From: Salinarimonas sp052380005
GTDB lineage: Bacteria; Pseudomonadota; Alphaproteobacteria; Rhizobiales; Beijerinckiaceae
Length of the DNA stretch: 64,000 nt
Direction: 5' to 3' (one strand)
Assembly: GCA_052380005.1 (NCBI GenBank)
Contig: JBQTCJ010000001.1
Below the pieces are notes generated by a model. That model saw nothing but the letters and a program-made list of their open reading frames with translations, searched no databases and was not told where the DNA came from. Position 1 is the stretch's first letter, and every line of letters begins with the position of its first letter. This document shows, in pieces, positions 8,572-17,180 of this stretch. The translations under genes and the position numbers were made by a program.

Positions 8572-9398
8572 CACGCATCCTGCGCCGCCTCGCCTGGAAC
8601 GCCTTCGCCTGGGGCATCGTCCTCGTGGTCGCCTTCCCCCTCGTGTGGATGATGATCACCTCGGTCAAGCCCCAGTTCGAGCTCTTCCGCATCCCGCCGA
8701 CCTTCTGGCCGGGCGAGGTGACCTTCGAGCACTACTGGACGCTCCTCGAGCGCACGCCGTTCCTCACCTACATGCGCAACTCGCTCGTCATCGCCACGGT
8801 GACGACGGTGCTCGTCGTCACCGCCGCGACGCTCGCCGCGCATTCGCTGGTGCGCTTCCGCTATCCCGGACGCGAGCGGCTGGCGCAGCTGGTGCTGTTC
8901 ACCTATCTCCTGCCCTCGGTCGTCCTGATCCTGCCGCTCTACCTGATGCTGGTCTGGATCGGCGTGGCGAACACGCTCTTCAGCCTGGTCATCGCCTACA
9001 CGACCTTCTCGCTGCCCTACGCGATCTGGCTGCTGCGCTCCTTCATGCAGGGCATCCCGGACGACCTCGAATCCGCCGCGCTGGTGGACGGCGCGACGCG
9101 CATGGGCGCCTTCGTCGACGTGATCCTGCCGCAGGCGCTGCCGGGCATCATCTCGACCTCGCTGTTCACCTTCATCCTGGCCTGGAACGAGTACCTGTTC
9201 GCGCTCGTCCTCGTGAACACGGACGCGGCGCGCCCGCTGACGACGGGCGTGATGAACATGCTCGTGTCCTCCTTCAACATCGAATGGTCGCTGCTCATGG
9301 CCGCCTCGGTCATGATGAGCATCCCCCTGATCGTCATCTTCGCCTTCCTCCAGCGCTATCTCACCCGCGGTTTCGGCGCGGGTGGGGTGAAGGGCTGA
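8568..9398 (+). CDS. Sugar ABC transporter permease, MalG/UgpE type
   Basis: 276 residues, six predicted membrane segments, and the family start with FPLVWMMITSVKPQFELF. The EAA motif is LESAALVDGATRMGAF followed by ILPQALPG around residues 160-190. It pairs with the preceding MalF-type permease (ATGA overlap), and the ATPase follows 41 nt later. It forms the second half of the inner-membrane channel of the CUT1 importer. Confidence 0.93.
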   Translation: MTRILRRLAWNAFAWGIVLVVAFPLVWMMITSVKPQFELFRIPPTFWPGEVTFEHYWTLLERTPFLTYMRNSLVIATVTTVLVVTAATLAAHSLVRFRYPGRERLAQLVLFTYLLPSVVLILPLYLMLVWIGVANTLFSLVIAYTTFSLPYAIWLLRSFMQGIPDDLESAALVDGATRMGAFVDVILPQALPGIISTSLFTFILAWNEYLFALVLVNTDAARPLTTGVMNMLVSSFNIEWSLLMAASVMMSIPLIVIFAFLQRYLTRGFGAGGVKG

Positions 9399-9439
9399 GG
9401 CGGCGCAACCGTAAGACGAGAAGAAAGAGGAAAGGCTTC

Positions 9440-10540
9440 ATGGCGCAGGTGCGCTTCGACAAGGTCCGCAAGGCGTTCGGTGCCGCGGTCGCGGTGGAGG
9501 GGCTCGACCTCGTGATCGAGGACGGCGCCTTCGTCAGCCTGCTCGGCCCGTCGGGCTGCGGCAAGACGACGACGCTGCGCATGCTCGCGGGCCTCGAGTT
9601 CCCCACGAGCGGGACGATCGCCATCGGCGACCGCGTCGTCAACGACGTGGCGCCGGGCAAGCGCGACATCGCCATGGTGTTCCAGTCCTACGCCCTCTAC
9701 CCGCACATGACGGTGGGCGAGAACATCGCCTATCCGCTCAAGAAGCACGGCGTGGCGAAGCCCGAGCGCGAGGAGAAGGTCGCCCAGGTGGCGCGCACGC
9801 TCCAGCTCGAGCACCTGCTCGCGCGCAAGCCCCGCCAGCTCTCGGGCGGGCAGCAGCAGCGCGTCGCGCTCGGACGCGCGCTCGTGCGCGATCCGCAGGT
9901 CTTCCTGCTGGACGAGCCGCTCTCGAATCTCGACGCGAAGCTGCGCGCGCACATGCGCGCCGAGCTGATCGAGCTGCATCGCCGGGTCGGGCGCACCTTC
10001 GTCTACGTCACGCACGACCAGCTCGAGGCGATGACCATGTCCGACAAGATCGCGGTCATGCGCGACGGCGTACTGCAGCAATACGCGCCGCCCAAGGAGG
10101 TCTACGACCGCCCGGCGAACATGTTCGTCGCGGGCTTCATCGGCACGCCGCCGATGAACTTCCTCTCCGGCGAGATGACGGGCGAGCCCGGCCGCGCCGC
10201 CTTCCGCTGCGCCGGCACGGACCTGCCGGTTTCGCTGGAGGACGGCGCCCTTCCCGAGCGCAAGGTGGCGCTCGGCGTGCGCCCCGAGGACGTGACGCTG
10301 GGCGAGGGGCCTTTCGTCGGCACCGTGCGCCTCGTCGAGCCCACGGGCCACGAGACCATCGTCGTCGTCGAGAGCCCGGCGGGCTCGCTCGTCACCCGCG
10401 CCGGCGCCGACGTCGCGCTCGCGATCGGCGAGCGCGTCCCCTTCGATCTCGAGGCCGAGCGCCTGCACCTGTTCTGCGCCGCGAGCGAGGCACGCCTTCC
10501 CGCGACCTTCGGGCGCGCGGGCGCCCCCGCGGCCGCCTGA
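9440..10540 (+). CDS. ABC transporter ATP-binding protein, UgpC/MalK type
   Basis: 366 residues. Walker A GPSGCGKTT is at 36-44, Q-loop VFQSYALYPHMTV, signature LSGGQQQRVALGRAL, Walker B VFLLDEPLSNLD and H-loop VTHDQ. The C-terminal third is the TOBE region (NFLSG, GVRPEDVTLG) typical of MalK/UgpC importers. Start ATG at 9440 is chosen because homology begins there; the frame is open further upstream but overlaps the permease. It energises the sugar importer encoded by 6176-9398. Confidence 0.94.
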   Translation: MAQVRFDKVRKAFGAAVAVEGLDLVIEDGAFVSLLGPSGCGKTTTLRMLAGLEFPTSGTIAIGDRVVNDVAPGKRDIAMVFQSYALYPHMTVGENIAYPLKKHGVAKPEREEKVAQVARTLQLEHLLARKPRQLSGGQQQRVALGRALVRDPQVFLLDEPLSNLDAKLRAHMRAELIELHRRVGRTFVYVTHDQLEAMTMSDKIAVMRDGVLQQYAPPKEVYDRPANMFVAGFIGTPPMNFLSGEMTGEPGRAAFRCAGTDLPVSLEDGALPERKVALGVRPEDVTLGEGPFVGTVRLVEPTGHETIVVVESPAGSLVTRAGADVALAIGERVPFDLEAERLHLFCAASEARLPATFGRAGAPAAA

Positions 10541-10558
10541 TCACCAACGGAGCCCACG

Positions 10559-11965
10559 ATGGCACGCCCCCTCAACATCGACGCCGCCGCCCTGGACCGG
10601 GCCTACGTCCTCCATCCCTTCACCAATCTCGAGGACCACGCCCGCGCGGGCGGACCGATGATGGTGAAGGGCAAGGGCATCACCCTCACCGACACGGAGG
10701 GCAGGAGCTATCTCGACGCCATGGCGGGGCTGTGGTGCGTCAACGTCGGCTACGGCCGCGCCGAGATCGCCGACGCCATCCGCGATCAGGCGGTGACGCT
10801 GCCCTACTACCACGGCTTCTCGTCGATGAGCACGGACACGCCGGCGATCCTCGCCGCGCGCATCGTGGAGGCGGCCCCCGAGGGCATGGCGCGGGTGTTC
10901 TTCGGCTCCTCGGGATCGGACGCCAACGACACCCAGGTCAAGCTCGTCTGGTACTACAACGCAGCGCGCGGGAAGCCGGGCAAGCGCAAGATCATCGCGA
11001 GGAACCGCGGCTATCACGGCGTGACGCTGGCGGCGGCGAGCCTCACCGGGCTCGAGGGCCTGCACAAGGGCTTCGGCATCCCGCTCGACTTCGCCCGCCA
11101 CGTGCGCGCACCCTACCGCCTGTGGGAGGCCGAGCCGGGCGCGAGCGACGCGGACTTCGTCGCGCGGCTGGCGCGCGAGCTCGAGGACATGATCCTCGCG
11201 GAAGGGCCCGACACGGTCGGCGCCTTCATCGCCGAGCCGATCCAGGGTGCCGGCGGCGTCATCGTGCCGCCGGCGGGCTACTTCCCGGCGATCCAGGAGG
11301 TGCTGCGCCGCCACGACGTGCTCCTCATCGTCGACGAGGTGATCTGCGGCTTCGGGCGGCTCGGCACCATGTTCGGGTCCGAGGTCTACGGCATCGAGCC
11401 CGACCTGATGACGATCGCCAAGGGCGTCACCTCCGCCTACGTGCCGCTCTCGGGCTGCGTCGTCTCGCAGAAGGTCTACGAGGTCATCGCGGGCGCCGGG
11501 CGCACGCACGGGCCCTTCGGCCACGGCTACACCTATACCGCCCACCCGCTCGCCGCCGCGGCGGCGCTCGCCAACCTCGACATCATCGAGAACGAGAACC
11601 TGATCGGCGCCGCCCGCGAGCGGGGCGCCGAGATGCGCGCGGCGCTCGCCGACGCCTTCGGCGATCACCCGCTCGTGGGCGAGGTCCGCGGCGAGGGCCT
11701 CGTCGCCGCCGTCGAGCTGGTGGCGAGGCGCGAGCCGGCGACGCGGTTCGACCCGGCACTCAAGGTCGCGCCGCGGGTGATCAAGGCGGCGTTGAAGCGC
11801 GGGCTCATCTCGCGCGCGCTGCCGTCCTCCGACACGCTCGCCTTCTCGCCGCCCTTCGTCGTCACCTCCGCCGAGATCGCCGAGATCGTGGGCCGCGCCC
11901 GCGAGGCCCTCGACGAGGTGGTCGACGAGCTCTCCGCCGAGGGCGCGCTGGCGCGCGCCTCCTGA
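10559..11965 (+). CDS. Class III (omega-amino acid type) aminotransferase
   Basis: 468 residues, with GGAG ahead of the ATG. PLP-binding features: FGSSGSDANDT (phosphate-binding), YHGVTLAAASLTG, the conserved Asp segment LIVDEVICGFGRLG and the Schiff-base lysine K288 in TIAKGVTSAYVPLSG. The length and LWCVNVGYG near the N-terminus fit the beta-alanine/omega-amino acid:pyruvate group. It would transfer an amino group from an omega-amine, taurine or amino-sugar-like substrate to pyruvate, giving an aldehyde or ketone. It sits directly after the ABC ATPase in the same run and is probably co-transcribed. Confidence 0.92.
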   Translation: MARPLNIDAAALDRAYVLHPFTNLEDHARAGGPMMVKGKGITLTDTEGRSYLDAMAGLWCVNVGYGRAEIADAIRDQAVTLPYYHGFSSMSTDTPAILAARIVEAAPEGMARVFFGSSGSDANDTQVKLVWYYNAARGKPGKRKIIARNRGYHGVTLAAASLTGLEGLHKGFGIPLDFARHVRAPYRLWEAEPGASDADFVARLARELEDMILAEGPDTVGAFIAEPIQGAGGVIVPPAGYFPAIQEVLRRHDVLLIVDEVICGFGRLGTMFGSEVYGIEPDLMTIAKGVTSAYVPLSGCVVSQKVYEVIAGAGRTHGPFGHGYTYTAHPLAAAAALANLDIIENENLIGAARERGAEMRAALADAFGDHPLVGEVRGEGLVAAVELVARREPATRFDPALKVAPRVIKAALKRGLISRALPSSDTLAFSPPFVVTSAEIAEIVGRAREALDEVVDELSAEGALARAS

Positions 11966-12006
11966 CACCCGAACGAGACCTCTCCTCTCCAGCGACGAGA
12001 ACCCCG

Positions 12007-12909
12007 ATGAACAGGGACAGCGTGACGTGGTCCGGCCCGATGCCGGCTCTGACCACACCCTTCGACGACACCGGCGCGATCGACTCGGCCGCCCTTCGCG
12101 CGAACATCGACCACCTGCTCGCCGCCGGCGCCACCGGCGTCGTCGCGTGCGGCTGCACCGGCGAGTTCTGGGCGCTCTCGCACGCCGAGCGCAAGGCGCT
12201 CTACGCGGACGCCGTGAAGGCGGTCGCCGGGCGCGGCACCTGCATCGTCGGCACGGGCGCGGTGACCGCCCACGAGACGATCGACCTCGCCCGGGCCGCG
12301 AAGGCGGCGGGCGCCGACGGCGTGCTCGTGCTGCCGCCCTACTTCGTCAAGCTCTCGGACGAGGAGATCTACGCGCATTTCGCCGAGGTCTCGGCGGCGG
12401 TCGACCTGCCGATCATGGTCTACAACATCCCCGGCAACGCCGTGAACGCGGTCTCGCCCGCGCTCGCCGCGCGTCTCGCCAAGCTCGAGACGGTGGTCGC
12501 CATCAAGGAGAGCTCGGGCGACTGGAACAACTTCTACGCCACGATGCTCGCCGTGAAGGACGAGATCCGCGTCTTCTGCGGGCCGTCCTCGGTCTACGGC
12601 GCGCCCGCGGTGATGCTCGGCGCGGACGGGACGATCGACTGCTTCCCCAACGTCTGGGACGGCTGCCTCGACATCTTCCACGCCGCGCTCGAGCGCCGCA
12701 CCGAGACCGCCGAGGCGCTCCAGGCGACCGGCCGTCGCCTCACCGACCTGTTCGTGTCGGAGGGCCGCACGCTCTACCCCGCGACCAAGGCCGCGATGGA
12801 CATGCTCGGCCGCCCGGGCGGCGGGCGTCCGCGCCAGCCGCTGCGCGCGCTCGAGGGCGCGCCGCTCGACGGCCTGCGCCGCGGCCTCGCCGACCTCGGG
12901 CTCCTGTGA
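12007..12909 (+). CDS. Dihydrodipicolinate synthase/N-acetylneuraminate lyase family protein (first copy)
   Basis: 300-residue TIM barrel. Catalytic lysine K167 in VVAIKESSGD and Tyr Y139 in MVYNIPG are present; the usual GTTGE motif is altered to GCTGEF. This superfamily includes lysine-biosynthetic DapA, sialic acid lyase, KDG-type aldolases and pyrroline-4-hydroxy-2-carboxylate deaminase. Context with importers, oxidases and an aminotransferase argues for a catabolic lyase or deaminase, not DapA. The long upstream extension is a shadow of the aminotransferase. A second member lies at 19523. Confidence 0.88.
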   Translation: MNRDSVTWSGPMPALTTPFDDTGAIDSAALRANIDHLLAAGATGVVACGCTGEFWALSHAERKALYADAVKAVAGRGTCIVGTGAVTAHETIDLARAAKAAGADGVLVLPPYFVKLSDEEIYAHFAEVSAAVDLPIMVYNIPGNAVNAVSPALAARLAKLETVVAIKESSGDWNNFYATMLAVKDEIRVFCGPSSVYGAPAVMLGADGTIDCFPNVWDGCLDIFHAALERRTETAEALQATGRRLTDLFVSEGRTLYPATKAAMDMLGRPGGGRPRQPLRALEGAPLDGLRRGLADLGLL

Positions 12910-12934
12910 CGACAACGAGAGAAGGAAGAAAACG

Positions 12935-13717
12935 ATGGATCTGGGGATCGCGGGGAGGCGCGCCATCGTGTGCGCGGCGAGCCAGGGGCTCGGGCGGGCG
13001 TGCGCGGAGTCGCTGGCGCGCGAGGGGGTGAACCTCGTGCTGAACGCCCGGCGGGAGGGGCCGCTGGCGCAGACGGCGGAGGAGATCCGCGCCGCCTTCG
13101 GTGTCGAGGTGGACATCGTCGCGGGCGACCTGAACGAGGCGGAGGCGCGCGACCGGCTGCTGGCCGCCTGCCCGGCGCCCGACATCCTGGTGTGCAACCC
13201 GGGCATAAGGCAGGTCCCGGGCGACTTCCGCACCTGGTCGCGCGAGGACTGGCTGTGGTGGTGGGACGGCCACTTCCACTCGATGATCGACCTGATCACC
13301 CGCACGACACCCGGCATGGCCGAGCGCAGGTTCGGCCGCGTCGTCTCGATCACGGTGAGCTTCATCAAGTTCCCGCAGGTGGGCTTCGCCCACAGCCACG
13401 CCGCACGCCTCGCGCTGTCGGGCGCCATCGCCTCGATGGTGCGCGAGCTGATCCCCCACAACGTGGTGATCAACTCGGTCGCGCCCGGCCTCTTCGACAC
13501 CGACGCCCTGCACACGAACCTCCACGGCCACGCCAAGCGCGGCAACACGACCTACGAGGCCATCGTCGAGGACCGCAAGAAGACCTGCCCCGCCGGGCGC
13601 TTCGCCGATCCGTCGGAATGCGGCGATCTCGTCTCCTTCCTGTGCGGCGCGAAGGCGGGGTTCATCACCGGCCAGAACATCGTCAACGACGGCGGCGTCT
13701 ACCAGGGGCTGTTCTGA
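12935..13717 (+). CDS. SDR-fold protein lacking the canonical catalytic Tyr-Lys pair (BKR-like subgroup)
   Basis: 260 residues, RBS AGGAAG upstream. The Rossmann motif is atypical (CAASQGLG), NAG is replaced by NPG, and the position of YxxxK reads SHAAR (in FAHSHAARLALSG), so neither Tyr nor Lys is present. A known BKR-like SDR subgroup has similar substitutions, with Ser and Arg at these positions, so this is unlikely to be a pseudogene. Function may be binding, altered chemistry or a different proton donor. It overlaps the following canonical SDR by 1 nt (TGATG) in the operon. Confidence 0.85.
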   Translation: MDLGIAGRRAIVCAASQGLGRACAESLAREGVNLVLNARREGPLAQTAEEIRAAFGVEVDIVAGDLNEAEARDRLLAACPAPDILVCNPGIRQVPGDFRTWSREDWLWWWDGHFHSMIDLITRTTPGMAERRFGRVVSITVSFIKFPQVGFAHSHAARLALSGAIASMVRELIPHNVVINSVAPGLFDTDALHTNLHGHAKRGNTTYEAIVEDRKKTCPAGRFADPSECGDLVSFLCGAKAGFITGQNIVNDGGVYQGLF

Positions 13718-14451
13718 TGGCGGGGGCGTCGCTCCTTCCCGCCGCGGGCCGCGTCGCCGCGATCTCGGGCGCCTCCCGCGGGCTCGGCCGCGCCATCGCC
13801 GAGCGCCTGCACGCGGACGGCTGGGCGCTCTCGCTGGGTGTGCGCGAGCCGGACGGGCTCGTCGCGCGGCTCGGCCTCGACGCGGCGCGGGTGAGCGCGC
13901 ACCGCTACGACGCCACCGATCGCGCGAGCGCGGGCGCCTGGATCGAGGCGACGCTCGCCCGCCACGGCCGCCTCGACGCCCTGGTCAACAACGCCGGCAT
14001 CTTCCGCGCCGGTTCCGTCGAGACCAGCGACGAGGGTGACCTCGACGCGATGTGGGAGGTCAACGTCAAGGGCCCCTGGCGGGTCACCCGCGCGGCGCTG
14101 CCGGCGCTGCGGGCGAGCGGCGACGGGCGCGTCGTCAACATCGCCTCGACCGACGGCAAGCGCGTGCGCGACCACACCGCGTCGCTCGGCTACGTCATGT
14201 CGAAGCACGCGCTCGTCGCGCTCTCGCACGCGACGAAGCACGCCTCGTGGGAGGACGGCGTGCGCGTCACGGCGCTCTGCCCCGGCGCCATCGAGACGGA
14301 GCTGATCGCCTCCGTCCCCGGCGCGACGCCGGCGGGCAATCGCCTCGACCCGCGGACCGTGGCCGAGACGGTCGCGCTCCTCCTGCGCCTGCCCGCCGCC
14401 GCCACCGTCTCCGAGCTCGTCCTCAACACGCGCCTCGAATCGACCCTCTAG
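13717..14451 (+). CDS. Short-chain dehydrogenase/reductase
   Basis: 244 residues with all classical SDR elements: GASRGLG cofactor motif, NNAGIF, VNIASTD and the YVMSK catalytic pair, then PGAIETE. It should be an NAD(P)-dependent alcohol or ketone oxidoreductase. It is coupled to the preceding atypical SDR (TGATG). The substrate is presumably an intermediate of the pathway served by the 6.1-18.2 kb operon, but nothing in the sequence fixes it. Confidence 0.9.
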   Translation: MAGASLLPAAGRVAAISGASRGLGRAIAERLHADGWALSLGVREPDGLVARLGLDAARVSAHRYDATDRASAGAWIEATLARHGRLDALVNNAGIFRAGSVETSDEGDLDAMWEVNVKGPWRVTRAALPALRASGDGRVVNIASTDGKRVRDHTASLGYVMSKHALVALSHATKHASWEDGVRVTALCPGAIETELIASVPGATPAGNRLDPRTVAETVALLLRLPAAATVSELVLNTRLESTL

Positions 14452-14466
14452 ACCGGGAGCATCGTC

Positions 14467-15312
14467 ATGTCCGACCTGCGCGTCGCCGCCTCGACCTTCC
14501 CCTTCCTCTATTCGCATTCCGGGCTCGATGCCCTGAAGCACCTCGCCTCGCAGGGCTACTCGTCCTTCGAGCTGATGATCTTCCCGCCCCATTGCTGGCC
14601 GGCGACGATGACGCTCGCGGAGCGGCGCGCCATGCGCGACTGGCTGTCCGACAACGGGCATCGGGTGACGAGCTTCTGCTACCCGCTCCTCGACAACAAC
14701 CCGAACTCCGTCTGCCCGATCATGCGGCGCTACACGCTCGACCGCTACAAGGAGGCGATCGCCTTCTCGGCCGAGCTCGGCTGCCCCTATGTCGTCGCGA
14801 TCCCGGGCCCGGTGAACTCGCTCATCAACCCGCCCACGCCCTGGATGCGTGACTGGTTCGTCGAGGGCATGAAGGAGCTCGTCGCCTTCGCGAAGGGCTC
14901 GGGCGTCGACCTCCTGCTCGAGAACGTGCCCTTCACCTTCCTGCCCACGGCGAAGGACATGCTCGAGGTCGCCGACGAGATCGACCCCTCGATCGGCATC
15001 AACTTCGACGTCTGCAACTCCGCCTACATCAAGGAGGACGTCCAAGGCGCGATCCGGATGCTGGGGAGCCGCATCAAGAACGTCCACATCTCGGACACGA
15101 CCTTCGCCGACTTCAAGCACGATCGGCTCGGCACCGGCATCGTCGAGCCCGCCCCAGCCGCCGCCGCCCTGAAGGAGATCGGCTACGACGGCATGACCGT
15201 GCTCGAGATCATCACGGACGCGACGCAGCCGGGCGTGGACCCCGACGGCGACCTCGCCGCGAGCCACGCGATCCTCGCCACCAGCGGCTGGGAGGCCCCG
15301 CCGCGGCGCTGA
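14467..15312 (+). CDS. Sugar phosphate isomerase/epimerase, xylose-isomerase-like TIM barrel
   Basis: 281 residues. It shows the AP endonuclease 2/xylose isomerase-like fold: FPFLYSHSGLDALKHLA, PYVVAIPGPVNS, a metal-ligand Glu in LLENVPF, NFDVCNS, and HISDTTF with a metal His, then a late Glu in TVLEIITD. RBS GGGAG precedes the ATG. It likely isomerises or epimerises a keto sugar, or is a dehydratase of the IolE kind. It follows two SDRs and precedes the TRAP transporter genes. Confidence 0.85.
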   Translation: MSDLRVAASTFPFLYSHSGLDALKHLASQGYSSFELMIFPPHCWPATMTLAERRAMRDWLSDNGHRVTSFCYPLLDNNPNSVCPIMRRYTLDRYKEAIAFSAELGCPYVVAIPGPVNSLINPPTPWMRDWFVEGMKELVAFAKGSGVDLLLENVPFTFLPTAKDMLEVADEIDPSIGINFDVCNSAYIKEDVQGAIRMLGSRIKNVHISDTTFADFKHDRLGTGIVEPAPAAAALKEIGYDGMTVLEIITDATQPGVDPDGDLAASHAILATSGWEAPPRR

Positions 15313-15346
15313 TCGCGCAGCGGCGGCTCGAAAGGGAGACGGCGCG

Positions 15347-15874
15347 ATGAGGACGGTCCTCGCAGCCATCGATCGGCTCAACATCGTGCTGACGCTCGTC
15401 GTCGGCGGGCTCCTCGCCGTCACGGCGGGAGCCGTCCTCTACCAGGTGATCGTGCGCTTCGTGCTCACCGCGGCGGGGATCAACGTCTCCGCCCCGTGGA
15501 CCGAGGAGCTCGCCCGCTACACGCTGATCTGGATGGTCTTCCTCGGCGCCGGCGTCGGCTGCCGGCGGGCGCAGATGATCGCGCTCGAGTTCCTCGTGCG
15601 CCGCATGCCCGCGCGGATCGGCGTGCCGATCCGCTACGCCACGATCGCGCTCTCGATCGCCTTCTTCGGGCTCCTCTTCTGGATCGGCCTGCCCTTCGTC
15701 GAGTTGGGCCGCACGGAGACGAGCCCGGTCATGAACCTCGAGAAGAGCGTCGTGTACTGGGCGCTGCCCGTGGGCGCGGCGCTGATGATCCTCAACTCGC
15801 TCGCGCTCGTCGTCGATTGCGCCCTCGAGGGCCGCGACATCCGCTTCGCGGCGGACGGGCCGGCGGCGGACTGA
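15347..15874 (+). CDS. dctQ: TRAP transporter small permease, DctQ type (first system)
   Basis: 175 residues with four hydrophobic segments (about 15-45, 55-75, 90-115, 135-160) and the DctQ pattern WTEELARYTLIWMVFLGAGVGCRR. AGGGAGA lies ahead of the ATG. It forms the membrane complex with the DctM protein that starts 7 nt after its stop. It is part of a sodium- or proton-coupled importer for acidic or sugar-acid solutes. Confidence 0.92.
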   Translation: MRTVLAAIDRLNIVLTLVVGGLLAVTAGAVLYQVIVRFVLTAAGINVSAPWTEELARYTLIWMVFLGAGVGCRRAQMIALEFLVRRMPARIGVPIRYATIALSIAFFGLLFWIGLPFVELGRTETSPVMNLEKSVVYWALPVGAALMILNSLALVVDCALEGRDIRFAADGPAAD

Positions 15875-15880
15875 ACGGAC

Positions 15881-17152
15881 ATGGGCGCGCTCCTCCTCCT
15901 CCTGCTCCTCCTCTTCACGGCCGGCGTGCCGATCGCGCTCGCGCTCGGCATCGCGCCGCTGCCGACGCTCCTCGATCGCAACATCCCGCTGATCGCCATC
16001 CCGCAGGTGATCTTCGAGAGCCTCGATTCCTTCGCGCTGATGGCGCTGCCGCTCTACGTGCTGGCGGGACGCCTGATGCAGTTCGGCGGCATCGCCGAGC
16101 GTCTCGTCCACCTCGCGGTCGCGCTGGTGAGCTGGATGCCCGGCGGGCTCGGCGCCGCCGTGGTGCTCACCTCGATGATGTTCGCCACGATCTCGGGCTC
16201 GTCCGCCGCCACCGCCGCGGCCATCGGCTCGATGCTCATCCCCGAGATGGAGCGCCAGCGCTACCCGCGCCCCTTCTCGGCGGCGACGACCGCGTCCTCG
16301 GGCGAGCTCGGCGTCATCCTCCCGCCCTCCGTGCCGATGGTGATCTACGGCGTCATCGCCGGGATCTCGATCGGCGATCTCTTCATCGCGGGCATCCTGC
16401 CGGGCCTGACGATCGGCCTCTCGCTCATCCTCGTCGTCTCGGTCACCGCCTGGGCGAAGGGCTACGGCACGCGCATCCCCTTCTCGGTGGGCGTGTGGGC
16501 GCCGGACGTCTGGCGGGCGCTGCGGCGCGCGGCGCTCTCGCTGATGATGCCGGTGATCATCCTCGGCGGCATCTTCGGGGGCGTGTTCACCGCGACGGAA
16601 GCCGCGGTGGTGGCCGTCGCCTACGCCCTCTTCCTCGGCGTCGTGGTCTACCGCAGGATCACGCTGCGCGACCTGCCGCGGATCTTCGCCGACTCGGCGG
16701 TGACGTCGGCGGTGGTGATGATCATCGTCGCCTTCGCCGCGATGTTCGCCTTCTCGCTCAACGTCATCCGCGCGCCCCAGATCATCGGCGCTGCGCTCTC
16801 GAACGTGTCCGAGAACCCTCTCGTCTTCCTGCTCCTGGTGAACCTGTTCCTCCTCGTCGTGGGCATGTTCATGGAGACCTTCGCGGCGATCATCATCCTG
16901 GCCCCGATCCTCGCGCCGATCGCCCTCTCCTACGGCATCGACCCGGTGCATTTCGGGCTGATCATGATCGTCAATCTCGCCATCGGCATGGTGACCCCAC
17001 CGGTCGGCGTGAACCTGTTCATCGCCTGCGGCATCGCACGCATCAGCATGGAAGAGCTGATGCGGCCGCTGGCGGTGTTCCTGGCCGTCCTGTTCCTGAA
17101 CCTGATGGTCATCACCTACGTCCCGGGCCTGTCGCTCGGGCTGCTGCGATAA
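15881..17152 (+). CDS. dctM: TRAP transporter large permease, DctM type (first system)
   Basis: 423 residues, strongly hydrophobic, about 12 membrane segments. Family features include TISGSSAATAAAIGSMLIP, GELGVILPPSVPMVIYG, and a late TPPVGVNLFIACGIA. It is the transport-competent subunit of the TRAP importer whose binding protein follows at 17181. Only 6 nt separate it from dctQ. Confidence 0.94.
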   Translation: MGALLLLLLLLFTAGVPIALALGIAPLPTLLDRNIPLIAIPQVIFESLDSFALMALPLYVLAGRLMQFGGIAERLVHLAVALVSWMPGGLGAAVVLTSMMFATISGSSAATAAAIGSMLIPEMERQRYPRPFSAATTASSGELGVILPPSVPMVIYGVIAGISIGDLFIAGILPGLTIGLSLILVVSVTAWAKGYGTRIPFSVGVWAPDVWRALRRAALSLMMPVIILGGIFGGVFTATEAAVVAVAYALFLGVVVYRRITLRDLPRIFADSAVTSAVVMIIVAFAAMFAFSLNVIRAPQIIGAALSNVSENPLVFLLLVNLFLLVVGMFMETFAAIIILAPILAPIALSYGIDPVHFGLIMIVNLAIGMVTPPVGVNLFIACGIARISMEELMRPLAVFLAVLFLNLMVITYVPGLSLGLLR

Positions 17153-17180
17153 TACCGACAAGAACCCTCCGGAGGACCAG

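Noticed and set aside
12007..12909. Lysine-biosynthetic dapA
   Set aside because: The GTTGE motif is changed to GCTGE and the gene is embedded in a catabolic operon with importers, so a biosynthetic role is unlikely.
15212..17161. 649-codon minus-strand frame over the TRAP genes
   Set aside because: The translation is a low-complexity Asp/Arg/His string caused by codon bias of the dctM gene on the other strand.
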